Positions 24,840 to 33,448 of a stretch of 64,000 nt of DNA are shown here, piece after piece (position 1 is the stretch's first letter; every line of letters begins with the position of its first letter). The stretch lies in assembly GCA_003220495.1 (NCBI GenBank), contig QHSP01000036.1:60737-124736 (forward strand). The letters are read 5' to 3'. The position numbers and the translations under genes were made by a program. Source of the stretch: Candidatus Rokuibacteriota bacterium. Its GTDB lineage: Bacteria > Methylomirabilota > Methylomirabilia > Rokubacteriales > CSP1-6. The notes under the pieces were generated by a model. It searched no databases. It had not been told where the DNA came from and saw only the letters and a list, made by a program, of their open reading frames with translations.

Positions 24840-26904
24840 CGCGGCTCTCCATGACGAGGTACCCTGCGCCGTCGACGAAGAGCGTGAAGCTCGCGGGCAC
24901 GACGGTCGTGGTCTGGCCTTCCTCGATCAGCGCGGGCCCGGCCAGCTCCGATCCCGGCTCGAGATCGTCGCGCTGGTACACGGCGAACGCGACCATGCGG
25001 CCCAGCGCGGGCTCGTAGACGTCTCGCTCCGAGCGCGGCGGCGGCGCGGTGTGCTTCTGGACCGGCTTGGCCGGAAGCGGAGATTCGGATGGCGCCGAGA
25101 CCGTCACCGACCAGGTGACGAACTCGATATCCTGGTCGGGCATCGTCACACCGTAGATCGAGCCGTAGAGCTTCTCGAACTGCGCCCGCAGGCGGCGCGC
25201 ATCCTCGGTGCGCAGCGCGTCGTCGGGCAGCGCGAGCTGCAGCTCGTGGCCCTGGCCGATGTAGCGCACATCGACGACCCGTCCGATCGTGAGGTCGCCC
25301 TCGGGCACCGCCCGGCGCACCACGGCCGCCGCGGTGGCGGCGCACTGCTCGAGCAGCCCGTTCACGACGCCGGCGTCGAACCCGGACAGGGTCGCGCGAT
25401 GGCTGCGCACCACCTGGAACGAGACCGGAGCGCGCAGGAACCCGATCGCCGAGCCCACGCTCGCCCCCTCGGGCACGACGACGCGACGCACCCCGAGCTT
25501 TTCCGCGAGCCGGCCCGCGTGCAGCGGCGCGCCGCCCCCGAACGCGATCATCGTGTAGCGGCCGATCACCCGGCCGCGCTCGATCGCGTGCACGCGCGCG
25601 GCGTTGGCCATGTTCTCCTCGACGATCTCGGACACGCCCGCCGCGGGCCACGGCCCTTCGAGGGCGAGCGGCACGCCCACCTGCGTCGCGAGCGCGCGCT
25701 CGGCGGCCGCCGGGTCGAGCGCGAGGGTGCCGTCGGCGAATCGCTCGGGATCGATGCGGCCGAGTGCCAGGTCGGCGTCGGTCACCGTGGCCTCGCTGCC
25801 GCCGCGCCGATACGAGGCCGGGCCCGGATCGGCGCCGGCGCTGTCCGGACCCACCGTGATGCGCTGCATCCGATCGACGCGCGCGATCGAGCCGCCACCG
25901 GCGCCGATCTCGACCATCTCGATCACCGGCACGCGCACCGGCAGACCGCTGCCCTTCACGTTCCGATAGGCGCGCGCGACCTCGAACGTGCGGGCTCGCT
26001 CGGGCTCCCCCTGATCGATCAGACAGATTTTCGCGGTCGTGCCGCCCATGTCGAAGGACAGCACGCGCTCGAGCGCGCGTTCGCGCGCGATCCAGGACGA
26101 GAGCAGGGCGCCGCCGGCGGGCCCGGACTCCACGAGTCGCACCGGAAACCGGGCCGCGATCTCGAGCGTGGTGAGACCGCCGCCCGACATCATGAGCAGC
26201 AGCGGGCACGCCATGCCGAGCGCGTCCAGCTCGGCGCGCAGCCGCAGCAGATAGCCCTGCATCATCGGCCGCACGTAGGCGTTGGCGCAAGTCGTCGAGA
26301 ACCGTTCGTACTCGCGGATCTCCGGGCAGACCTCGCTCGAGAGGCAGATCGTGACGTCGGGCGGCAGCTGAGCGCGCAGGATCTCGGCGGCCCGCTGCTC
26401 GTGCTCAGGCCAGGCGTAGGCGTGCATGAACCCGATCGCGACCGCCGCGACCCGCTCGGCGCGCACCCGCTCGCCGACGGCGCGCACCGCCGCCTCGTCC
26501 AGCTCGCGCAGGACGCGGCCGCGGCCGTCGCGCCGCCCGGGTACGGTGAAGCGCAGCGGGCGCGGGACGAGGGGCCGCGGCCGCTCCATGTACACGTCGT
26601 ACTGCTCGAAGCGCTTCTCGTAGCCCATCTCGAGGATGTCGCGCATCCCCTCGGTGGTGACGAACGCGGTCCGGGCGCCCTTGCGCTCGATGAGGGCGTT
26701 CGTGGCCAAGGTCGTGCCGTGGACGAAGACCGAGACTTCCGACGGCGGGAGCCCGGCCGCGGCGAGCACGCGGCGGACCCCCTCGAGCACGCCGGCTTCA
26801 GGCGCCGCCGTCGTCAACACCTTGGCGGTGTCGCGGCCCGCGGGACTTTCGAGGACGACGTCGGTGAAGGTCCCGCCGATGTCGGCGGCCAGCCGCGCTC
26901 GCAT
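24832..26904 (-). CDS. hyuA: hydantoinase A / oxoprolinase family ATPase subunit
   Basis: 690 residues from ATG 26904, which shares one base with the kynureninase stop (TGATG). The N-terminus LAADIGGTFTDVVL is the phosphate-binding loop of the ASKHA ATPase fold. VHGTTLATNALIERKG, SGGGLTTLE, SFDMGGTTAKICL and AFGGGAPLHA follow in the expected order. With HyuB it should open a cyclic imide or lactam at the cost of ATP. The exact ring compound is not known. The neighbouring kynureninase and amino-acid importer suggest a substrate derived from an amino acid. Confidence 0.93.
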   Translation of the reverse strand: MRARLAADIGGTFTDVVLESPAGRDTAKVLTTAAPEAGVLEGVRRVLAAAGLPPSEVSVFVHGTTLATNALIERKGARTAFVTTEGMRDILEMGYEKRFEQYDVYMERPRPLVPRPLRFTVPGRRDGRGRVLRELDEAAVRAVGERVRAERVAAVAIGFMHAYAWPEHEQRAAEILRAQLPPDVTICLSSEVCPEIREYERFSTTCANAYVRPMMQGYLLRLRAELDALGMACPLLLMMSGGGLTTLEIAARFPVRLVESGPAGGALLSSWIARERALERVLSFDMGGTTAKICLIDQGEPERARTFEVARAYRNVKGSGLPVRVPVIEMVEIGAGGGSIARVDRMQRITVGPDSAGADPGPASYRRGGSEATVTDADLALGRIDPERFADGTLALDPAAAERALATQVGVPLALEGPWPAAGVSEIVEENMANAARVHAIERGRVIGRYTMIAFGGGAPLHAGRLAEKLGVRRVVVPEGASVGSAIGFLRAPVSFQVVRSHRATLSGFDAGVVNGLLEQCAATAAAVVRRAVPEGDLTIGRVVDVRYIGQGHELQLALPDDALRTEDARRLRAQFEKLYGSIYGVTMPDQDIEFVTWSVTVSAPSESPLPAKPVQKHTAPPPRSERDVYEPALGRMVAFAVYQRDDLEPGSELAGPALIEEGQTTTVVPASFTLFVDGAGYLVMESRDE

Positions 26905-28139
26905 CAGACCGAGACCTTCGCGAATCGCGGCTCGCGCCAGACTTCGGTCTCGAGCACGCGACGAAGGCGCGACACGGCGACCCAGACGTCCTCGTGGCTG
27001 ATCGCCACGGGCGAGATGCCGAAGCGGATGACATCCGGCTTGCGGAACGAGCTCACCACGCCGTGCTCGAGCAGCGCTTCGCAGACCGACCCCGCGCCCG
27101 GATGGCTGAACCCGATGTGGCCCCCTTGCTCGTCGTAGTCGCGCGGCGACGTGACGTGAACGCCGAACTTGCCGCATTCCTGCTCGAGCAGCGCGATCGT
27201 GAGCTCGGAGAGCGAGCGGTGCTTCCACGCGAGGTCCTCGCGTTTCACGTCGCGCCAGATGTCGACCGCGGCGGCCATCGCTTCGTTCGCGATGATCCCC
27301 GGCGTGCCGGTCAGGTGGCGTCGCACGCCGTGCAGGGGCTCGTAGGTCGGCGCGAACGCGAACACGTCGGCGTGTCCCATCCATCCGGCGATCACCGGCC
27401 ACGCGCGCTCCTGGTGCCGTGGATGCACGTAGAGCCACGCGGGCGCGCCCGGCCCGCCGCAGAGGTACTTGTACCCGCAGCCGACGGCAAAATCGGCGCC
27501 GGTGCCCGCGAGGTCGACCGGGACCGCGCCGGCCGCGTGCGAGCAGTCCCACAACGTGAGCACACCTCGAGCGCGAGCCAGCTCGTTGACCGCCGCCATG
27601 TTCCAGCGCCGGCTCGAGCGGTAGTCGACGTGGCTCAGGTAGAGCACGCCCACGTCGCCGGACAGCGCGCCGTCGAGCTCGCCCGGCTTGTCGATGCGTC
27701 GGACCGACACGTCGCCACCCACGAAGCGGGCGAGCCCTTCGGCGACGTACATGTCCGTCGGGAAGTTGTGCCCTTCGGTCACGATCACGGGCCGTGTACG
27801 GTCGAGCTGCCAGGCGTAGCCGAGGATCTTGTAGAGGTTGATCGTGGTGTTGTCGCAGAACACCACATCGCCCTTGCCGGCGCCGAGGACGTGCGCGAGG
27901 CCTTCGCCCATCCGCCAGGGCTTCTCCAGCCAGTCGTAGCGGTTCCAGCCCCGCCGGCGCGCGTCGCGCCAGCCGTCCAGCATCACACGCTCGACGCGCG
28001 ATGCCGCGTCGGCCGGCATCGCGCCGATCGAGTTGCCGTCCAGGTACACCGTGTCCTCGGCCGGCCGGGCGAAGCGGTCACGCGCCATCCGCAAGGGATC
28101 GCGCGCGTCGAGGGCGCGGCAGTGCGCCAGATCGATCAT
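26904..28139 (-). CDS. kynU: kynureninase
   Basis: 411 residues from ATG 28139. This is a PLP-dependent fold I enzyme. VYLDGNSIG near the start, FCDNTTINLYK for the phosphate site, LWDCSHAAGAVPVDL and the Schiff-base Lys224 in GCGYKYLCGGPGAPA match kynureninase closely. The family reaction splits kynurenine to anthranilate and alanine. It sits in an operon with an importer and hyuAB, and no other tryptophan-catabolic gene (dioxygenase, formamidase) is present, so an imported kynurenine-like compound is more likely than tryptophan itself. The start overlaps the SRPBCC gene's stop by four bases. Confidence 0.9.
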   Translation of the reverse strand: MIDLAHCRALDARDPLRMARDRFARPAEDTVYLDGNSIGAMPADAASRVERVMLDGWRDARRRGWNRYDWLEKPWRMGEGLAHVLGAGKGDVVFCDNTTINLYKILGYAWQLDRTRPVIVTEGHNFPTDMYVAEGLARFVGGDVSVRRIDKPGELDGALSGDVGVLYLSHVDYRSSRRWNMAAVNELARARGVLTLWDCSHAAGAVPVDLAGTGADFAVGCGYKYLCGGPGAPAWLYVHPRHQERAWPVIAGWMGHADVFAFAPTYEPLHGVRRHLTGTPGIIANEAMAAAVDIWRDVKREDLAWKHRSLSELTIALLEQECGKFGVHVTSPRDYDEQGGHIGFSHPGAGSVCEALLEHGVVSSFRKPDVIRFGISPVAISHEDVWVAVSRLRRVLETEVWREPRFAKVSV

Positions 28140-28570
28140 GGGCCTTTCCCTTCGGCCAGCAGCGCCTGCACCAATCGGATCTCGACTTCGTGGCACGCGA
28201 CCAGCCGCTCCCAGCGCGCCTCGCTCATCGACGCGTCACGCCAGGCGACAAGCGTCACGAGACACGAGCCCTTGTCGCGGCCGGTCGCTTCACCCGGCAC
28301 CACGCGCGCCATGACGCGCGGTGCGAGCGCCTGCGGTTTCGTCCCCACGTGGTAGTCGACGATCAACCGCGCGGCATCGCCCACCGGTCGGTAGAGCACG
28401 TCCGTCCCGTCGAAGAGCGACCGGCCCCGGAAGAGATTGCGGCCCACCTTGCTGGCCGCGAACGACCCGAGCGCCCAGCGGCCCACTTCGAGTCCGTCCG
28501 CGAGAAACGCGTAGGCGCGTCGCGCCGGTACGGCGCACTCCGCGGTGACACAGTGCGAGAGCGGAGGCAC
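28136..28570 (-). CDS. SRPBCC (START-like) domain protein
   Basis: 144 residues, GTG start just after the binding-protein stop. It has the SRPBCC start (CAVPARRAYAFLADGLEVGRW), a central beta strand set and a long C-terminal helix (WERLVACHEVEIRLVQALL) that would cover a hydrophobic pocket. Proteins of this fold bind or transform small hydrophobic molecules, but nothing here fixes an enzyme activity. Its place between the importer's binding protein and kynureninase, with a four-base overlap to the latter, suggests that it handles the same compound. Confidence 0.7.
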   Translation of the reverse strand: MPPLSHCVTAECAVPARRAYAFLADGLEVGRWALGSFAASKVGRNLFRGRSLFDGTDVLYRPVGDAARLIVDYHVGTKPQALAPRVMARVVPGEATGRDKGSCLVTLVAWRDASMSEARWERLVACHEVEIRLVQALLAEGKGP

Positions 28571-28571
28571 A

Positions 28572-29837
28572 TCAATTCTCGACGCGCTTGAACAGGGTCT
28601 GCATGTCCTCGATGGTGATGCTGCGATCGGTCACGATCTGGCCGTCCTTGATCTTCCACACGAGCGCCGGCCCGGTCACATCGCCGTTCGCGTCGAACTC
28701 GATCGGCCCGGTCGCGCCGAAGTACTTGATCGGCTTGCCCGCCTTGATGAGCTCGACCGCCTTCTTGAACTCCGCCGGTCCCGTGCCCACGGGCGTGCCG
28801 TTCGGGACGTGCACGCGGCGCACCGCGTCCTTGATCGACGGGCCGGTCAGATCCTTGGAGATGTTCATGGCGAGCGCCATCACCATGAGGGCGTCGTACT
28901 GCGTGTGCACGCCCGGGCCCTTGGTGTCGGCCTGGAACTTCTCCTCGAACGCCTTGTTGAAGGCATCGACGTGCGGGCCGGCCACCTGCGCGTTGTCCAT
29001 GCCGAAGACGTCCTCGACGAACTTCGCGCCGACGCCGTTGACGAAGTCCATGGTGCGCATGGAGTTGTTGAGCGCGATCGACTTCGTGCCTCCGAGCGAC
29101 AGCCACTCGCGGACGATGGTCACGGCGTCCTTGGGAAATCCGATCAGCAGCAGCGACTCGGGCTTCGCCGCGAGTGCCTTCGTGACCTCGGCCCGGTAGC
29201 TCGGCTGATTGTCGTTGTACGGCACTTCGGCGATCACCTCGCCCCCGAGCTTGGCGACCGCCGCCTTGTAGAAACGCAGCATGTCGGTGCCGAAGTCGGT
29301 GTTGATGTAGACGACCACGGTCTTCTTCATGCCGCGCCGTGCGGTTTCCGACGCCGTCGCGTACGCCTGCGTCTTGCTGGTGGGAATGGTGCGGAAGAAG
29401 TACCCGCCGCTCCGTCCGTCGAGGGTGAAGGGGCTCGCGGTCGAGCAGCACGTGATCTGCACGACCTTCGACGGCGCCGTCACCGAAGCAATGATCGGCC
29501 CCGTGACACCCGAGGAGATGGTCCCGGTGAAGGCCGGCACGCGCTCGACCTCGACCAGGTACTTGGCGGCATCCACGCCAACCGTCGGCTGTCCCTGGTC
29601 GTCCCGGAGGATGAACTGCACGGGGCAACCCTTGACGCCCCCGCCCGCGTTGACGTGCTCGATCGCCAGCTCCGCCGCCTGCGCGATCTTCTTGGTGATC
29701 GGCGCCATCGAGCCGGTGAGCGGCAGCACACCGCCGATCTTCACCGGGCAGGTCTGCGCCGCCGCCGGCGCCGCGGCCAGCACGCCCGCCACCAACGCCA
29801 CGGCAGACACGACCGCGCTCCGTCCCCGTCGTTCCAT
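28572..29837 (-). CDS. branched-chain amino acid-type ABC substrate-binding protein (LivJ/K-like)
   Basis: 421 residues. A Sec signal peptide ends near residue 28 (AAAPAAAQ). The type I periplasmic binding fold opens with VKIGGVLPLTGSMAPITKK and continues through FTGTISSGVTGPIIASVTAPSKV, where substrate contacts usually lie. A TCCST segment is unusual in having adjacent cysteines. Such proteins bind branched-chain or aromatic amino acids, amides or urea. Given kynureninase and hyuAB downstream, an aromatic or cyclic amide ligand is possible. It lies 41 bp downstream of livM. Confidence 0.9.
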   Translation of the reverse strand: MERRGRSAVVSAVALVAGVLAAAPAAAQTCPVKIGGVLPLTGSMAPITKKIAQAAELAIEHVNAGGGVKGCPVQFILRDDQGQPTVGVDAAKYLVEVERVPAFTGTISSGVTGPIIASVTAPSKVVQITCCSTASPFTLDGRSGGYFFRTIPTSKTQAYATASETARRGMKKTVVVYINTDFGTDMLRFYKAAVAKLGGEVIAEVPYNDNQPSYRAEVTKALAAKPESLLLIGFPKDAVTIVREWLSLGGTKSIALNNSMRTMDFVNGVGAKFVEDVFGMDNAQVAGPHVDAFNKAFEEKFQADTKGPGVHTQYDALMVMALAMNISKDLTGPSIKDAVRRVHVPNGTPVGTGPAEFKKAVELIKAGKPIKYFGATGPIEFDANGDVTGPALVWKIKDGQIVTDRSITIEDMQTLFKRVEN

Positions 29838-29878
29838 TTAGCCCTTCCTCCGTTGACCGATCGGCAGCAAGGGCGAGC

Positions 29879-30817
29879 TTAATCGTTCACGTGCCGCGAG
29901 ACAACCGCCGCCTCGCCGATCAGCCCGCGCGGGCGAAAGAGCAGCACGAGGACCAGGAGCAGGCCGATCAGGATGACCTGGATCGCGGCGCCCTGCGCGG
30001 CGCGGCTCGGCGGCACCAGCTTGGTGACCGCGACGCCGGAGCCCGCCCAGATGCCCCAGACGACCAGCGCCCCGAGCACGGCGCCGCGGTTGTTGCCGCT
30101 GCCGCCCACGATGAGCATGGCCCAGACCTGGAAGGTGACGATCGGCAGGAAGTCGAACGGACTCACGAAGCCGATGAAGCTGACGTAGAGCGCGCCGGCA
30201 AGCCCCATGAGGGTGGAGCCCAGGACGAACGCTTCGAGCCGGAAGCGACGGGCGCTCTTGCCGAGCGCGACGGCGGCGGTCTCGTCCTCGCGAATCGCCT
30301 TCAGCACGCGGCCCCACGGGGACAACAAGACACGATCGAGCGCCCAGTAGGTCGTCCCCAGGATCACGATCATCAGGCCGAGAAACCAGAGGTTGAAGCC
30401 GAACGGCGTCTCGAACAGCTGCGCGAACGGCTTGCCGATGCGCGTGAGCCCCTGCGAGCCGCCGGTGAGCGGCTCCCAGTTGAGGGTGACGAGCTGGATC
30501 GAGACGGCGACGCCGAACGTGGCGATGGCCAGGTAGTCGCCGCGCAGGCGAATCGTGACGAGGCCGATCAGCCAGCCCGCGAGCGCCGTCGCGGCCATCG
30601 CGGCCAGCACGCCCACGAGCCACGGCAGGCCGAAATTGCCGAGGTACTGGGGTTGCGGCGACGCGGTGAGGATCGCGTGCGTGTAGGCGCCGATCGCGTA
30701 GAAGCCGACGACGCCCGCGTTGAACAGCCCGGTGAACCCCCATTGCAGATTCAATCCGAGCGTCAGGAGGCTGAGGATCAGGACGATGCAGGCGAAAAAC
30801 ACCAGGTACGAGATCAT
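29879..30817 (-). CDS. livM: branched-chain amino acid ABC transporter permease
   Basis: 312 residues with about eight to nine hydrophobic helices. LQWGFTGLFNAGVVGFYAIGAYTHA is the LivM hallmark, and VLKAIREDETAAVALGKSARRFRLEAFVLG is the cytoplasmic loop that meets the ATPases. It abuts livH with no gap (30817/30818). With LivH it forms the channel for the substrate delivered by the downstream-coded binding protein. Confidence 0.93.
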   Translation of the reverse strand: MISYLVFFACIVLILSLLTLGLNLQWGFTGLFNAGVVGFYAIGAYTHAILTASPQPQYLGNFGLPWLVGVLAAMAATALAGWLIGLVTIRLRGDYLAIATFGVAVSIQLVTLNWEPLTGGSQGLTRIGKPFAQLFETPFGFNLWFLGLMIVILGTTYWALDRVLLSPWGRVLKAIREDETAAVALGKSARRFRLEAFVLGSTLMGLAGALYVSFIGFVSPFDFLPIVTFQVWAMLIVGGSGNNRGAVLGALVVWGIWAGSGVAVTKLVPPSRAAQGAAIQVILIGLLLVLVLLFRPRGLIGEAAVVSRHVND

Positions 30818-31711
30818 CTACGCCTTGTCACCGAAGATGCCCTGCGGCCGCACGATCAGAATCACGAGGAGCAGCAGGAACGGCATCGCGCCCTTGTAGC
30901 CCGGGCTGATCACGAGCAAGGACAGGTTCTCGCCGAGGCCCACGAGAAAGCCGCCGACGACGGCTCCGGCGAGGCTCCCGGTGCCGCCGAGGATCGCCGC
31001 CGCGAACAGCGAGAGCAGCAGATTGAAGCCGATCTCGGGATGCAGCTGCGGCGTGAGCCCGGTGAACACGCCGGCGAACGCCGCCAGCGCCCCCGAGATG
31101 ATCCACGTGAGGCGCACCACGGCATCGACCTCGACGCCGCACACCTGGGCCAGTGCGGGACTCTCCGCCATCGCGCGCATCGCGATCCCGGTACGGCTCC
31201 AGGCGAGGAACGCGTGCAGGACGATCATGGCCGCCAGGGCCAGGCCGAGGATGAAGATCTGGTCCGGCAGCATGCGCGCTCCGGGCAGCAGCTCCACCGC
31301 GAGCTGCAGCTCGCGCGTGTAGTAGCGCGACTCGTGGCCCCAGATGAGGACGATCAGGTGGCGCATGACGAGCGCGGCCCCGAACGCGGCGAAGACCATC
31401 GTGAGGGGGAGGGCGCCTCGCCGTCTGAGCCGCCGAAACACGAGCACGTCGACCGCCCATGCGGCGAACCCGGTCAGGACGGCCGCGACGAGCGCGGCGG
31501 CCAGCAGCTGCCAGCCGAACGAGAGCGGGCCGGTGGGCGTGCCGGGCCCGGCGAACGCGACGACGACCAGCGCGATGTAGGCGCCCCACGTGAGGAGCTC
31601 GGAGTGCGCGAAGTTCGCGAAGCGCATGATTCCGAGCGTGAACGTCACGCCGATCGCGCCGAGCGCGATGATGGCGCCGGTGAGGATGCCGTCGGCGAGC
31701 GCCTGGATCAT
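30818..31711 (-). CDS. livH: branched-chain amino acid ABC transporter permease
   Basis: 297 residues, about eight helices. GAIIALGAIGVTFTLGIMRFANFAHSELLTWGAY is the LivH start and RAMAESPALAQVCGVEVDAV the coupling loop. The ATG lies only five bases from a 10-bp stem hairpin (31717-31743) on the mRNA, and no clear ribosome site is visible in between. Translation may therefore depend on that structure or on a transcript processed after it. Genes upstream (livF, livG) are tightly coupled, so this is the one loose joint of the operon. Confidence 0.93.
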   Translation of the reverse strand: MIQALADGILTGAIIALGAIGVTFTLGIMRFANFAHSELLTWGAYIALVVVAFAGPGTPTGPLSFGWQLLAAALVAAVLTGFAAWAVDVLVFRRLRRRGALPLTMVFAAFGAALVMRHLIVLIWGHESRYYTRELQLAVELLPGARMLPDQIFILGLALAAMIVLHAFLAWSRTGIAMRAMAESPALAQVCGVEVDAVVRLTWIISGALAAFAGVFTGLTPQLHPEIGFNLLLSLFAAAILGGTGSLAGAVVGGFLVGLGENLSLLVISPGYKGAMPFLLLLVILIVRPQGIFGDKA

Positions 31712-31716
31712 TCGTC

Positions 31717-31743
31717 GTGGGGGGCCCCGACATGGCCCCCCAC
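31717..31743 (-). repeat. perfect inverted repeat upstream of livH (10-bp stem, 7-nt loop)
   Basis: GTGGGGGGCC, loop CCGACAT, GGCCCCCCAC. It shares nine stem pairs and the loop length with the palindrome at 9632-9656. It ends five bases before the livH ATG and would hide or replace the ribosome site. Confidence 0.85.
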
Positions 31744-31849
31744 ACCCCCCAGCGCTGGCTGGCCGCGGCTTGGGCCGCGGCCGGGCGCCGTCATCCGCGC
31801 CCCCACACCCCCCAGCGCTGGCTGGCCTCGGCTTGGGCCGCGGCCGGGC
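31736..31849 (-). repeat. 64-bp-period tandem repeat in the livF-livH gap
   Basis: Two copies of a roughly 50-bp unit start at 31736 and 31800 and differ by about one base. Each contains an inner inverted repeat around GGCCGCGG, able to form a short hairpin (the second copy is changed in one arm). The 157-bp gap is otherwise empty. Confidence 0.8.
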
Positions 31850-31868
31850 CTGATTAGGCGAGGGCTCA

Positions 31869-32594
31869 TCACCGGCCGCCCAGAAAAGCCGCGGCCACTC
31901 GCGAGTCGTCGAGCAGCGCGCGCGCGGGGCCCGCGAACCGGTTCTTGCCTTCGGTCAGCACGTAGCCGCGGTCGGACACGCCGAGCGCCGCCCTCGCGTT
32001 CTGCTCCACCATCAGCACGGCGATCCCCGCTTCGGCGAGCCCCCGAAGCTGGCGGAAGACTTCCTCCACGACGCGTGGCGCGAGCCCCGCGGTAGGCTCG
32101 TCGAGCATGAGCAAGGTCGGATCGGCCATCACGGCGCGCGCGATCGCGAGCATTTGCCGCTCCCCGCCCGACAGCGCTCGGGCGCGGAGCGGGCGCCGCG
32201 CCGCGAGCGGGGGAAACAAGGCGTAGGCGCGCTCGAGCCGCTCGTTCAACGAGCCGCGGACCAAGTGCGCACCTACCTTGAGATTCTCGTGAACGGTCAA
32301 GGTCGTGAAGACGTTGCCGGTTTGCGGCACGAACCCGATCCCCGACGACACGACCCGGTGGGCGGGCAATGCCGTCACGTCACGGCCGCCGAGCCGAATG
32401 CGCCCCTTCTCGCTCGCGATCAACCCGGCAATGGCCTTGAGCAAGGTGCTCTTCCCCGCGCCATTGGGGCCGATGAGCGTGACGATCTCACGCCGATCCA
32501 CCTCGATCGAGACGCCGTGCACCACCGGCAGGCCGCGGACATAGCCGGCGACGAGGTCGGTTACTTGGAGATGGGGGGCCACGCCATGGCTCAT
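31869..32594 (-). CDS. livF: branched-chain amino acid ABC transporter ATP-binding protein
   Basis: 241 residues. Walker A GPNGAGKST, signature LSGGERQML, Walker B LLMLDEPTAGLAP and the LivF ending with LLDDSRVAAAFLGG. GFVPQTGNVFTTLTVHENLKVG is the subfamily Q-loop. Start overlaps the livG stop by four bases. The first codons (MSHGVAPH) contain a half-site of the GGCCCCCCA palindrome seen at 9.6 and 31.7 kb, which may be coincidence. Confidence 0.93.
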   Translation of the reverse strand: MSHGVAPHLQVTDLVAGYVRGLPVVHGVSIEVDRREIVTLIGPNGAGKSTLLKAIAGLIASEKGRIRLGGRDVTALPAHRVVSSGIGFVPQTGNVFTTLTVHENLKVGAHLVRGSLNERLERAYALFPPLAARRPLRARALSGGERQMLAIARAVMADPTLLMLDEPTAGLAPRVVEEVFRQLRGLAEAGIAVLMVEQNARAALGVSDRGYVLTEGKNRFAGPARALLDDSRVAAAFLGGR

Positions 32595-33349
32595 GCCGGC
32601 ATGTCACCCAGGTATGCGTCGAGCACTCGCCGGTCATGGCGCACGCCCGCGGCGTCGCCGTGGTAGATCAGCTTGCCCTGGGCCATGACGACGATCGGCC
32701 GGCACACGGTCAGCACCAGATCGATGTGGTGCTCGATGACGAGAAACGTGACGCCGCGCCGGTTGAGCCGCACGATGCGGTCGACCAGCGTCTCGAGCAA
32801 CACCGGGTTGACGCCCGCGGCTGGCTCGTCCAGCAGGATCAGCTTCGGCTCGGCGATCAGCACGCGCGCCAGCTCGAGGAGCTTCTGCTGCCCGCCCGAG
32901 AGTCGTCCGGCGATCTCACCGGCCTTGTCGGCGAGATCACAGAGCTCGAGTATCTCCATGGCGCGCTCGCGCGCCAGACGTTCTTCACGCCGCACGCGAC
33001 CGGCGCGCGCCCAGTTGTTCCAGAATCGCTCTCCGGCCTGGCGCGGCGGCACGAGCATGAGGTTCTCGAGCACCGTCATCTGTGGGAATGGGCGCGGCAC
33101 CTGGAACGTGCGGGCGAGCCCCTTCGCGAAGATACGATCGGGGGTGAGTCGGTCGATGCGCCCGCCCATGAAGCGGATCGCACCGGCCTCGGGCGCGAGC
33201 GCACCCGCGATCAGATTGAACAGCGTCGTCTTGCCGGCGCCGTTCGGGCCGATGAGCCCGGTGATGGTGCCCGCTTCGATCGCGAGATCGACGCCGTCGA
33301 CGGCGCGCAAATTCCCGAATGCCTTGACGAGTCCCGAGACCTCGAGCAT
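32591..33349 (-). CDS. livG: branched-chain amino acid ABC transporter ATP-binding protein
   Basis: 252 residues. Walker A GPNGAGKTT, the RTFQVPRPFPQMTVLENLM Q-loop, signature LSGGQQKLLELARVL and Walker B LILLDEPAAGVNP with the LivG asparagine-proline. The C-terminus VLDAYLGDMPA is standard. It is the first gene of the nine-gene leftward operon. No ribosome site precedes ATG 33349, but an extended -10 box lies eight bases upstream, so a leaderless message is possible. Confidence 0.93.
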   Translation of the reverse strand: MLEVSGLVKAFGNLRAVDGVDLAIEAGTITGLIGPNGAGKTTLFNLIAGALAPEAGAIRFMGGRIDRLTPDRIFAKGLARTFQVPRPFPQMTVLENLMLVPPRQAGERFWNNWARAGRVRREERLARERAMEILELCDLADKAGEIAGRLSGGQQKLLELARVLIAEPKLILLDEPAAGVNPVLLETLVDRIVRLNRRGVTFLVIEHHIDLVLTVCRPIVVMAQGKLIYHGDAAGVRHDRRVLDAYLGDMPA

Positions 33350-33357
33350 GACGCCCG

Positions 33358-33366
33358 ATTATGGCA
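33358..33366 (-). promoter_or_regulatory. extended -10 box of the liv-kynU-hyuAB operon
   Basis: Minus-strand TGCCATAAT (TGn plus CATAAT, five of six -10 bases) ends eight bases before the livG ATG. No -35 is evident. Confidence 0.5.
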
Positions 33367-33448
33367 AAGTCCGAGGTCTCGCCGCGCCTCTCGCGCTCGA
33401 TTCGCGAGCGCCGCGCTCAGCGGGCCGGGATCGGAGCTGGCGCCTGCG

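Noticed and set aside
31736..31849. CRISPR array or insertion sequence end
   Set aside because: Only two 50-bp copies with a short filler, no transposase and no target duplication.
29891..32095. Long plus-strand frame antisense to livM, livH and livF
   Set aside because: Extremely rich in Asp, Glu, Arg and Gln without hydrophobic segments, as expected from reversing membrane-protein codons.
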